A stretch of DNA of 48,708 nucleotides. Origin: Prolixibacteraceae bacterium. GTDB lineage: Bacteria > Bacteroidota > Bacteroidia > Bacteroidales > Prolixibacteraceae. Where the stretch lies: positions 1 to 48,708 of the forward strand of contig JAQICD010000020.1 in assembly GCA_027858715.1 (NCBI GenBank), in the 5' to 3' direction. How positions within the stretch are numbered: position 1 is the first letter of the stretch; the number at the start of each line of letters is the position of its first letter. Shown here one piece after another: positions 1 through 9,023 of this stretch. The notes under the pieces are model-generated. The model saw only the letters and a program-made list of their open reading frames with translations. It was not told the DNA's origin and searched no databases. The translations under genes were made by a program, and so were the position numbers.

Positions 1-1556
1 TCGTATGTTCCTGCCGGAATAGGTGGAGTTGTTAATGTAAACTCGTATAAACTTCGGGGTACAAATATTTCGTCGCCCTGGTAATCAAGAAATCTATCAT
101 CGGCATTAAAATAGCTAAATACCGATGTTTCTGAAGCGTCAACTCTTTCGAGAAATCCAGGAGGAAAGCTCCACCTTTCGGATGGATAATCTTTAGAAGC
201 ACTTCCAACCCTGATATTGTTGTTGGTTAACTCCGGAAAGAAGCTTGCTGCATCCATCCTCAATCGTTTACTTGAAAGTTCTCTTTCAACTTTATAAGTA
301 TATGCCAGAATACCGTCAATTTCGTGATAAACACCATTTAGTGCATCGTTATCATAATCGTTGGTTAACCTTATGGCTTCGCCTGTTTCACTTATCATAT
401 TGAATACATTGTACTCGTTTGTTGAACGTAAAGTGCGTACTTCAATTAAAGTATTGGGACACATAGGTTCGATATATTCAAACATATCGACTGTTTTAAC
501 CGAGTGTGTTTCACCTTTGGTATCGTAGTCCTGACCGGTATTATCAAAAGCTTCAATGATATAATAAACTGGCATTTTTTTATTTACAAGGTGGTAAGCA
601 ATAAAACGGTTAAGACTGTTTTTTCGGTTCGTATAATCGTCGATGCCGGCATCTTCGGGATATATAACATCGTAAACTGATTTGGCATAATCGGCCATGG
701 TTTCGATGGAAGTTATACCGTGCATTTGAAAAGTTTCATTGCTTTCCATAAATGCGGTAAAGCCATATTTACGCTCTTTAGGCACCCTTATTAAACTTTC
801 AATACTTGTTTGTTGTCTTCCATCGCCTGCAATTTCAAGAAAAAGATCTGATGGCTGGTACGATTCATCTTTAATAGGTAAAAGTTCTTTATCGAGACCA
901 GTAACGATCAGTGCCCGATGGAAAAGTGAGAATTTTTTATTTTCTGCAATGGCTTCTATAAGGGTGTTTTCAGTAGGCGACAACACATTGTCGATTTCGT
1001 GCAATACCCCATTGTGCACCATTTGGTTAGCCTCAGATATCAACGATGAGTTGTTAACACGGTAAGCCATTTTTGAACCACTCATATCGAACGATATTCT
1101 CAAATAACGTCCACTCATTGTTAGGTTAGACAGGAAGCCATCAACAAAATATTCAGTGTCAAGAACAAAGTCTTTGATGATGTGATTAAAAACTATTTTT
1201 TTAATTGAATCCATCGACATCTCGTGCATACCAACAATACCAGCCTGTTCGTAATAGCTATTCACTGCATTGTTGGTAGGCAAAAAACAGGTGTATTTTC
1301 CATAGGCGTTAAGCAGACTTTTAACCCCGGTTGTATCTAGCATTTGCGAAAACTCGGAATACAGTTCAGGCCGAGCCTCAATGTATTGCCCCATAGTTTC
1401 GCCGGTAAAGGTGTAATAATTATCACCCACGTCGTCGCTATCGCACGCACTGAATATTACGGTGCAGACGATAAGGACAAACAACCAGGCACGATTGAAA
1501 AACAAGCTATTGTACCACGATGATTTCAAATTTATTATGTTATATTTTTCCTTCAT
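1..1556 (-). CDS. Fasciclin-domain lipoprotein (partial, C-terminus beyond window)
   Basis: The minus-strand frame is open from an ATG at 1556 to the window edge, giving about 518 residues without the C-terminus. The N-terminus has a hydrophobic signal ending in FSAC, a lipobox, so the protein is probably an outer-membrane lipoprotein. Several stretches have the FAS1 pattern: YTCFLPTNNAV near residue 80, a conserved H-type segment such as VFNHIIKDFVL, and NGVLHEIDNVL and NGVYHEIDGIL, which close FAS1 folds. It is the last visible gene of the GH128-fasciclin-SusC-SusD operon, 26 bases after susD. Fasciclin lipoproteins beside SusCD are presumably surface glycan-binding or adhesion parts of the uptake complex; that role is inferred. 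Confidence 0.85.
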   Translation of the reverse strand, partial: MKEKYNIINLKSSWYNSLFFNRAWLFVLIVCTVIFSACDSDDVGDNYYTFTGETMGQYIEARPELYSEFSQMLDTTGVKSLLNAYGKYTCFLPTNNAVNSYYEQAGIVGMHEMSMDSIKKIVFNHIIKDFVLDTEYFVDGFLSNLTMSGRYLRISFDMSGSKMAYRVNNSSLISEANQMVHNGVLHEIDNVLSPTENTLIEAIAENKKFSLFHRALIVTGLDKELLPIKDESYQPSDLFLEIAGDGRQQTSIESLIRVPKERKYGFTAFMESNETFQMHGITSIETMADYAKSVYDVIYPEDAGIDDYTNRKNSLNRFIAYHLVNKKMPVYYIIEAFDNTGQDYDTKGETHSVKTVDMFEYIEPMCPNTLIEVRTLRSTNEYNVFNMISETGEAIRLTNDYDNDALNGVYHEIDGILAYTYKVERELSSKRLRMDAASFFPELTNNNIRVGSASKDYPSERWSFPPGFLERVDASETSVFSYFNADDRFLDYQGDEIFVPRSLYEFTLTTPPIPAGTY

Positions 1557-1582
1557 CAACTAATTTATTATGATGCAATTGA

Positions 1583-3148
1583 CTATTCATAGCTGTTTTC
1601 TATTTCATAAAACGGGTTTTGCTCAAGCAAAGGATTCGAATTCATTTCACCAATATTTACCGGCATGTATAATGCATCCATAACCGACATCTTGTAATAT
1701 GAAGTACCTTCGCCTCCACCGGCCGATTTTTTTTGAATGTAAGCAACTGCTGGTGCAGGAGAATCGGCCCGGCGAGCCAAACGCATCAGATCAAACCAAC
1801 GCTTGCCTTCAAACATTAGTTCGCGTTGTCGTTCGCGCAATACCAGCTTCTCAAAATCACGCTTATCGCTATAATCACTTAATGACAACGGCATTATTTC
1901 AGCCTCTTCATCATCGTAATTGGCACGCATGTAAGTTTGGTTAACCAAATCGATAACCTGTTGGTTGTCGGTGCCAAGTTGCACCAATGCTTCGGCTTTC
2001 ATCAGTATTATATCGGAGAGACGGTACACAATCCAGTTGGGTGTACCACTTCCGTAATAATATGTATTTCCTCCCAACGAATTTTTCGTACGCTGAACAC
2101 CAACATATTTAAAAATTTGATACGAATCGCCCGTCGTCCCTACACGTAAAAAATCGTATCGACGCTGATCGTACTGCGCTTCGAATCCGGATGCAATTTT
2201 AAATTTAAACGGACTTTCGTTTGAAGCCAATATTGAATATGGAAAAGCCCATTCTCCATAGGTATCACCAATTTTACCATAATAGGCTTCAACTATTTCA
2301 TTGCGATACAAATCCTGATCGAATTGAATCTCAAAAATACTCTCGGGTGAATTTCCCATAAAGAAAACCCGTTGTAGTACTTGTTCGCCATCTACGAGTT
2401 CAAGGTTTTCATCATTCATGATCTGATCGCAATATTGAATACTGTTGTTGAAATCGCCTCTCCATAAATATACATCGGCCAACATCGCTCTTACTGCATT
2501 TTTTGTTATACGCCCCTTGGTGTATTGAACAGTCTCAAATTGCTCGCGTGTAAATTTCAAAGCTGTTTCAAGATCAGCAATAATTTTATCAAGTACTACT
2601 TCCTCATCCGACTGCTCAACATAGTAATCCTGGTTATCGTCGATACTCGGTGTTTCGATCCATGGTACTCTTTTGAAAGTACGCACAAGATAAAAATAGG
2701 CAAGCGATCGTATGGCCAGAACCTCAGCTTCGAGCGATCGGTATTCTGTTTGGGTAAAATTTTGATCAAGTTCAACTACACCAGGAGCATAATGCAAAAA
2801 TATATTGCAATAATTAATAACGGTGTACATTGAACCCCAATGACTAAATTCGTTTGATGTGTTTATATCAAGGTTAATTATCTTAACTTGATCTTTATTC
2901 ATATCAAGTCCAAAAGTTACGTTGTCTGAACGCAACTCGCCCCATGTCATCATGCGACTCATCACGTCGTTTGCGGTTAACGAACGGTAGCAAGCAGCCA
3001 ATACTTCGTTTACCTGGGTTTCGTTTTGCCAAAATTCATCCAAAACCACATCACTTTCAGGTCGTATATCGAGCCAGTCGGTACAACCCGAAGTAAAAGC
3101 CATCAAAACTATTGATATTAGTATGGTATATATCTTTTTCATCATCAT
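1583..3148 (-). CDS. SusD/RagB-family outer-membrane glycan-binding lipoprotein
   Basis: This 521-residue protein has a lipoprotein signal (TSGC near residue 22) followed by the typical SusD opening TDWLDIRPESDVVLDEFW. The alpha-helical TPR-like core includes YFYLVRTFKRVPW, AMLADVYLWRGD and, near the C-terminus, ERQRELMFEGKRWFDLMRLAR, a hallmark of the RagB/SusD C-terminal domain. Length fits the family (about 500-600). It should sit as a lid on the SusC channel encoded 6 bases upstream and bind oligosaccharide at the cell surface. The glucanase at the head of the operon suggests a beta-1,3-glucan ligand, but SusD sequence alone does not show specificity. Confidence 0.96.
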   Translation of the reverse strand: MMMKKIYTILISIVLMAFTSGCTDWLDIRPESDVVLDEFWQNETQVNEVLAACYRSLTANDVMSRMMTWGELRSDNVTFGLDMNKDQVKIINLDINTSNEFSHWGSMYTVINYCNIFLHYAPGVVELDQNFTQTEYRSLEAEVLAIRSLAYFYLVRTFKRVPWIETPSIDDNQDYYVEQSDEEVVLDKIIADLETALKFTREQFETVQYTKGRITKNAVRAMLADVYLWRGDFNNSIQYCDQIMNDENLELVDGEQVLQRVFFMGNSPESIFEIQFDQDLYRNEIVEAYYGKIGDTYGEWAFPYSILASNESPFKFKIASGFEAQYDQRRYDFLRVGTTGDSYQIFKYVGVQRTKNSLGGNTYYYGSGTPNWIVYRLSDIILMKAEALVQLGTDNQQVIDLVNQTYMRANYDDEEAEIMPLSLSDYSDKRDFEKLVLRERQRELMFEGKRWFDLMRLARRADSPAPAVAYIQKKSAGGGEGTSYYKMSVMDALYMPVNIGEMNSNPLLEQNPFYEIENSYE

Positions 3149-3154
3149 ATACTA

Positions 3155-6100
3155 TTAAAATGTTAACGAAATTCCAAGTGTTACATCTTTCGAACGTGGT
3201 GTTTGTGCATTGTCTTCGCTAATGCCTAAGCCCCCGTATCCTACTTCAGGGTCAACACCACTATACCTTGTCCACACGTACAGGTTATTAATTGTAAGAT
3301 AAAAATTCATCCGTTCGACGTTAATTTTATCCAGCATTTGCTTAGGTGCTGTATAGCTGAATGTCATGTATTTCAAACGAGTAAAAGACCCATCTTCAAC
3401 ATAACGGTCGCTACCCAGCCAGTTATAGCCGTATTGATAAAGAGCACGCGGCATTTCGGTATCATCACCATCTTTACGCCAGCGCCAGTTTACCGATTTG
3501 CTTTGGTTGTTAAGCGAATGCATATTTTCCATATTCATGCGGTTCTTGTTGATAATTTTATTCCCGTAACGAAAATTAAAAAATAGCGTGCATCCAAAAT
3601 TTTTGTACCGGATGGTAGAACCAAAACCTCCGTTCACTTTTGGGTTTGAGTTACCAAGATATACAATATCAAGCTCATCGATTGATCCGTCGTGGTTAAT
3701 GTCTTCGTATTTTGCATCACCACCCTGAAACTCATATTCGTTACTTTTTCCATAGGCAAAGCGCATTTCAAGCGGCTCACCTTCCTGGTCAACAATTACA
3801 TTTCCATCAGGATCGAAAGCAACAGGTGCATCTTCCTGGGTGCCGGCTACATAGTCACTATACTGGTAAACACCTTTGTACCTGAATCCATAAATAGATC
3901 CAAATGAGTTTCCTTCCTGAATACGTTGCAGATAATTACCGTTTGAGTAATCGTAATCGCCATTATAATTGTTCAGTACATCCTCGCGAAGCTCTACAAT
4001 GGTATTGATATAATTTGATAAGTTAAAGTTGAAATCTACAGTTAAATCGTCATATCGAAGCCAGTTGTGTGTATGTATGTTAAATTCCCATCCGTTATTG
4101 TCCATCGTTCCTACGTTTTGCCACGATACATTACCATAACCCGACGAGGCAGGCATTCCAAGATTTTCAAACAATAAATCTTCGGTATGTTTGTTATAAA
4201 AGTTCAAATCGAACATAATTCGATCGTCCAGGAATCCAACATCAAAACCAAGATTAAACGAAGAAGTTGTCTCCCATTTAAGCTCAGAGAGCTGCAACGA
4301 CGACGGACGGGTAGCTGCCATCCCCATATAACTTCCATAAGGGCTGTACCGGCTAAAGTGCAGGTACTCGCTTTTGGGCTGGTTTCCACTTATACCCCAA
4401 CTCGGCCTTATTGCCAACATGCTCAGCCATTCGTCCAAATGTTGCAACCAGGGTTCGTCAGAAATAATCCACTTGAGCGATATCCCGGGGAAATTGCCAT
4501 ATTTATTGTCTTTACCAAACTTGGTACTTCCATCGCGACGGAAAGTAGCACCAATAATATATCTTGATTTATACGTATAGTGTAATCTTGCAAGGAAAGC
4601 ATTTGAACGGTACGATGTACGGCTGGTAGAAATACCATCCAGAAATCCTTCGGCCGAAGCATCGACAATACCACCTGAAGGTAGGTTGCGAGTAACTAAG
4701 CCATGACTCGACCGGTTACCCGTACGCAACTGCAATGAACCATATAACAAAAGATTATGATCGGTATTGGTAAATTTGGGCTGCCATGTTATGTTATGGT
4801 CACTCATTACGGTTACACTTTCGGTATCGGCATGTTCGGCCACGTTAACGGCATTATCGTTCCAATAAACATTTGAAACAGACGATGGTAAAAACTTTGT
4901 AATCTTATCGTTGTTCACATCAAACGATACGTACATGTTGTAGCGTAACACCTGCTGGTTAGGATCGAGCAAGTCGTACTGTAAACGGAATGTAGGCAGT
5001 ATGCGGAAATTTCTCAGGTTATCTGTTGCTTCGTAGGCCAGTGCCAGCGGGTTTTTAAGGTCAAGCTGATCTTTATGCAAGCCCGATTCACGAGAAATAT
5101 TATAATATACATCGGTATCGTTACCGTTGGCATCCTGCTGGTAAATACTCACGTTTGGCATCTTTTTGTACGCAATTTCAAGCAGATTCTCGTAATTCCG
5201 TTGATTGTTGGTATAGGTAAACGAAAATTCAGTGATAAAACGAATCCTGTCAGACAAAGCATAATCGAGATAAGCCCTTGAAGATATCCGGTCGAGCTTC
5301 TGTCCTATTACCGTACCAGTCTGGGTGAGATATCCACCTGAAATGCGGTAACTTGCACGATCGCCACCACCCAATACCGTAAGGTAATGATCGTGTTTAA
5401 AACCAGTTTGGGATACAGCTTCAACCCAATCGTTATTGTTGTTGAAGTTCTCGTATTCTGAATATGTAGGGTCGTACAAAAACTCTCTTACGTTTGCTGC
5501 ATTTTCGTCCTGAGCAGGATTAAAATATGCCTGTTTCATCATCATGGTGTATTCATCACCATTCAGCATTTCGAGCCCTTTGGGTTGCACAGCGCCAGTA
5601 AGCCTGTAAGAATATTGTACACGGGTAGGACCTTTAATCCCTTTTTTGGTTTTGAATACCAAAACTCCATTTGCTCCCTTGGAACCCCAAATTGCGGTCG
5701 CGGCGGCATCTTTCAGAACTGTAATTTCTTCGATATCGTCGGGGTTTATACTCAGCATGTTTGCAAATTGGTCCTGGTTTGCGTTCGCAAAATCGAAGTT
5801 AGGATCAATTTCCACTTCGTACGGAATATTATTCACAACGATAAGTGGCTCCTGGTTCGAGTTAATTGAAGTTGTACCACGTATTCTCATTGTTGTACCA
5901 CTACCAAGGTCGCCCGAATTCTGAACAATGTCGAAACCTGCAACACGCCCCTGTAATGCGTCGTCGATAGAAGAAACAGAGATACCTTCAAATTCTTTGG
6001 TATTAATTGTTTGTGCTGCTACCGATAGTTCTCTTTCGGGTATCGAAAATGTGCCATCGGAGTACCGTCGCTCCGATTTTACAACGATATCGGCGATTAC

Positions 6101-6454
6101 CTGAACATCTTCAACCATTTCTACATCGATTGTTCTTCGTGAATCAATTTCCTGCTGTTGTGACTTAAACCCGATAAAACTGTAAACTATTTTATTTTCG
6201 GGGTTGCGTACCTTAAGTACATAATGGCCGTTAAAGTCGGTTGTTATTGCACTTATATATCGGTTTTTGTCATCTACTTCGATAACACTAACACCAACAA
6301 GCCTTTCATCGCTGTTTTCGGCTTTTACGGTACCTTGTACAATAATACGTGGAGATGCCGACTGTGCTTTTACTACATTTGGCATTAACATGTACAGAAT
6401 AAAAATGATTCCGGCTGCTATATTTAGTTTCATTTTCATGATATTGTTATTCAA
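3155..6454 (-). CDS. SusC/RagA-family TonB-linked outer-membrane receptor
   Basis: The 1099-residue product has a signal peptide, then a carboxypeptidase-regulatory-like domain (about residues 35-115, IIVQGTVKAENSDERLVGVSV). A plug domain follows (about 125-270) with ITVLKDAAATAIWGSKGANG, the SusC signature, and then a long beta-barrel ending in DVTLGISLTF with a terminal aromatic. There is no N-terminal STN domain, so this transporter itself should not signal to a FecR anti-sigma factor. Its start overlaps the end of the upstream fasciclin gene by 8 bases and it precedes susD by 6 bases, indicating one operon. It would import oligosaccharides, probably beta-1,3-gluco-oligosaccharides given the neighbouring GH128 (inference). 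Confidence 0.96.
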   Translation of the reverse strand: MNNNIMKMKLNIAAGIIFILYMLMPNVVKAQSASPRIIVQGTVKAENSDERLVGVSVIEVDDKNRYISAITTDFNGHYVLKVRNPENKIVYSFIGFKSQQQEIDSRRTIDVEMVEDVQVIADIVVKSERRYSDGTFSIPERELSVAAQTINTKEFEGISVSSIDDALQGRVAGFDIVQNSGDLGSGTTMRIRGTTSINSNQEPLIVVNNIPYEVEIDPNFDFANANQDQFANMLSINPDDIEEITVLKDAAATAIWGSKGANGVLVFKTKKGIKGPTRVQYSYRLTGAVQPKGLEMLNGDEYTMMMKQAYFNPAQDENAANVREFLYDPTYSEYENFNNNNDWVEAVSQTGFKHDHYLTVLGGGDRASYRISGGYLTQTGTVIGQKLDRISSRAYLDYALSDRIRFITEFSFTYTNNQRNYENLLEIAYKKMPNVSIYQQDANGNDTDVYYNISRESGLHKDQLDLKNPLALAYEATDNLRNFRILPTFRLQYDLLDPNQQVLRYNMYVSFDVNNDKITKFLPSSVSNVYWNDNAVNVAEHADTESVTVMSDHNITWQPKFTNTDHNLLLYGSLQLRTGNRSSHGLVTRNLPSGGIVDASAEGFLDGISTSRTSYRSNAFLARLHYTYKSRYIIGATFRRDGSTKFGKDNKYGNFPGISLKWIISDEPWLQHLDEWLSMLAIRPSWGISGNQPKSEYLHFSRYSPYGSYMGMAATRPSSLQLSELKWETTSSFNLGFDVGFLDDRIMFDLNFYNKHTEDLLFENLGMPASSGYGNVSWQNVGTMDNNGWEFNIHTHNWLRYDDLTVDFNFNLSNYINTIVELREDVLNNYNGDYDYSNGNYLQRIQEGNSFGSIYGFRYKGVYQYSDYVAGTQEDAPVAFDPDGNVIVDQEGEPLEMRFAYGKSNEYEFQGGDAKYEDINHDGSIDELDIVYLGNSNPKVNGGFGSTIRYKNFGCTLFFNFRYGNKIINKNRMNMENMHSLNNQSKSVNWRWRKDGDDTEMPRALYQYGYNWLGSDRYVEDGSFTRLKYMTFSYTAPKQMLDKINVERMNFYLTINNLYVWTRYSGVDPEVGYGGLGISEDNAQTPRSKDVTLGISLTF

Positions 6455-8987
6455 ACCTTAAAATATTATCTATTTGATGTACGACCGCTGTTGAAAAAGA
6501 ATAGATCTGCGATCCGGTAAAAGCGTTACCTGTACCTGTATCATCAATATTCCTGTAACTTTGCGGTAGATTATTAAACACATAATCCTGTGTCATAATA
6601 TTGTATAACCCATTTTCGGTAATTACACTGGCTGCATTCAATCCATAATCTTCGTTCGAGTCGGTTGTAATAGTAAGTCCATTACCATCGCCAGCCACAC
6701 CTATTTTGTGGTACTTATTTTTGTAAGTTCTGAAACGGGTTTCTTCGTCATCAAGTTTAATCGTTGCACTTTGATATACGGCATCAACAGATTGTCCGCT
6801 AATAAATACCGAATTATCCTGAAAATGATACCTCACAAAACGTTCAAGTTTTTCTATCATTTGCTCCTGCACTGATGGTTCTGTGGTTTCGTTAATCTGC
6901 TCCCAGCTTGGAATTAATCCGTCCCTTATTGCTTTTTCAATTGCTTCGTTTGTAGGCACATAAACGGTATAATTAAAAGTATTAAAGAATTTAATATTAA
7001 AATCGATACCGGAACGACCACTCTGTTTGATAAGCACATTAGTGCCGGGAAATCCCTCCAGCAATTTTCGGAACTCACTAAACTCAGGTGTTTCACTCAA
7101 CACCTTATAAACCGACTGTAGAGGTGACTGTAGAGGTTTATCAATGAGATAAGTATTCCCATTTTCCTGGTTATATACCGTTTGTACATTTGCAACATTT
7201 CCGGTTTCAATATCGTGTCCGCCCTTTACTTTAAGCGACAGGCCACTACCTTCAATTTTCAATACGTTACCACCTTTTGTGGCGTAAAACTTTTGCCCGG
7301 TTTCAACATCGCCAATTACAATGTGCGAGTCGAGCAAACGCAATAGCCTGTCGCTAAGAAAACTTGCAGACTCGATTACTGCTAGTGAATCGCCAACTTC
7401 ACCTGTTTCGATATCGTAAGCGTAAACAGTACCGTTAACCGTTGCGTCATCTTCGTTGTACCAGAATTTAATTACGCCGGGCACATCCTGCCCATAGGCT
7501 ATCGGGTCGATATAAGTATCGAAAAAATCGTCGCTGGGCACAAAGAAACTGTAAGTACTAACCAACGAGTTAAGATAAAAACGAAAATCGTTTTGACGAA
7601 TAGCCCAGTTAAACACTTTAGCTTTCTCACCAAACAATACCGGTGCATAAATCGACACATAATCGTCGGGTGGATACACCTGGTTGGTATGGTAAGCCAC
7701 CCCGTTGTTGGCCACATAAGTATCTACAATATCGGCAACGGTAATATAAATGCGCGAGTTTTCACTATCGTTCATTTTACTGAAATGCACGGGAATTGTG
7801 CTTAAAAACGATTCGCGCATGTGCCTTTTCAACAGTAGTGCGATGATATCGTCGGGCACATTGTCCCAGCTTCCATAACGTTCTTTCAGAATAAGACCGG
7901 CACCATTGTTGAAATATTCGTTCATGGCAGCATCGGTTGGTGCTAATATTGCAGCCATATCGCTCTGAAGTGCGGCTCCCTGGTTGCCCGGGTAAAATGA
8001 ATTCATTCCCGGGTCGTATGGCAACAATAACTCGGTGTTAATAAACTCGCCGTTTGGATAAACTCTTGCACCAAAAACTGTTGCAAAATAACTTTTAACG
8101 AAAAGAGAATCCGTGAAATTGGGTCTAAATTGCTTGTACTCTGTATTGTATGTTTCAGCATAGTATGGAGCACAAAACCGCTCAAGCAGACCTGAAAATA
8201 TGCTGGTTTCCTCATAATCTCTGAGGTGTTGTGCCAGATTTATCCGAGGCAGTAAAACTTTATCAAGTACATGTACGTACCCGTTTTTACAGGTTATGTC
8301 TTTTTCAATTATTTTATGATTGAAAATGTGAGCATCGCCTGGTTCACGCGCAACACCGGTAATCAATTCAAAGTCGGAATCGGAGATACCTGCGTTTAAA
8401 AGCGGCTTTTCTAAAAAATGAACCAATGGAATATCTGATTCATCTTTCAATATATGTATTCCTTTCTCCTCAAATCTTTTCCAATGCGGATTGTCAGGCA
8501 ACTCGCTACCAACTTCATAGGCAACCGAATCATAAACAGATAACGATGTACTCCGCCGAATAGCTGTTCCCTTTTGGAGGCCGCCAGCGTTATAGTTGGC
8601 AAGTGTTTCCATCAGGTAGGCATTGTCGATCATACCATACTTTAAAATCAGATTTTTCTGGGTTTGCGATAACTCTTCGTAGCTGCTTACGCCCCATGGG
8701 TTATCGCGTAAAAACGCTTCAAAGTCTTCATCTTTGACAACGAATAAAGTTTTGCTACCTGTTTTTGCCAGGGTTGCAGTGTATTCGGTATCATCGATCA
8801 ACCTCACATAATAGGTATAAACCCCTTCTTGTTTAAGGTAGTCGTAAATACTTTCGCCGAGCCATTCCGGTTCCTCGTCATCATAGTAGTATTCATCTCT
8901 ACAGGAATATAACCACGATAGTCCTGCTATCAGCAGGATCATTATTAGTGGTTTATGCACATTTCGAATCCAATATTGAATGTTCAT
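6447..8987 (-). CDS. Multi-domain fasciclin (FAS1) lipoprotein
   Basis: An 846-residue protein with an N-terminal hydrophobic segment and lipobox LYSC near residue 29. Several FAS1-like units are visible: AAILAPTDAAMNEYFNNGAG near residue 345, YSFFVPSDDFFDTY near 485, YTVYVPTNEAIEKAI near 690, and a closing VVHQIDNILRFE at the very C-terminus. Spacing suggests four to five FAS1 repeats, some degenerate. It lies between the secreted glucanase (36-base gap) and susC (8-base overlap), so it is translated with the uptake machinery. Its position suggests a surface accessory protein of the SusCD complex. The exact function is unknown, and FAS1 domains elsewhere mediate adhesion or polysaccharide binding. 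Confidence 0.85.
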   Translation of the reverse strand: MNIQYWIRNVHKPLIMILLIAGLSWLYSCRDEYYYDDEEPEWLGESIYDYLKQEGVYTYYVRLIDDTEYTATLAKTGSKTLFVVKDEDFEAFLRDNPWGVSSYEELSQTQKNLILKYGMIDNAYLMETLANYNAGGLQKGTAIRRSTSLSVYDSVAYEVGSELPDNPHWKRFEEKGIHILKDESDIPLVHFLEKPLLNAGISDSDFELITGVAREPGDAHIFNHKIIEKDITCKNGYVHVLDKVLLPRINLAQHLRDYEETSIFSGLLERFCAPYYAETYNTEYKQFRPNFTDSLFVKSYFATVFGARVYPNGEFINTELLLPYDPGMNSFYPGNQGAALQSDMAAILAPTDAAMNEYFNNGAGLILKERYGSWDNVPDDIIALLLKRHMRESFLSTIPVHFSKMNDSENSRIYITVADIVDTYVANNGVAYHTNQVYPPDDYVSIYAPVLFGEKAKVFNWAIRQNDFRFYLNSLVSTYSFFVPSDDFFDTYIDPIAYGQDVPGVIKFWYNEDDATVNGTVYAYDIETGEVGDSLAVIESASFLSDRLLRLLDSHIVIGDVETGQKFYATKGGNVLKIEGSGLSLKVKGGHDIETGNVANVQTVYNQENGNTYLIDKPLQSPLQSVYKVLSETPEFSEFRKLLEGFPGTNVLIKQSGRSGIDFNIKFFNTFNYTVYVPTNEAIEKAIRDGLIPSWEQINETTEPSVQEQMIEKLERFVRYHFQDNSVFISGQSVDAVYQSATIKLDDEETRFRTYKNKYHKIGVAGDGNGLTITTDSNEDYGLNAASVITENGLYNIMTQDYVFNNLPQSYRNIDDTGTGNAFTGSQIYSFSTAVVHQIDNILRFE

Positions 8988-9023
8988 GTTAATTTGTTGT
9001 TAGACAATTTATGGTTATATATT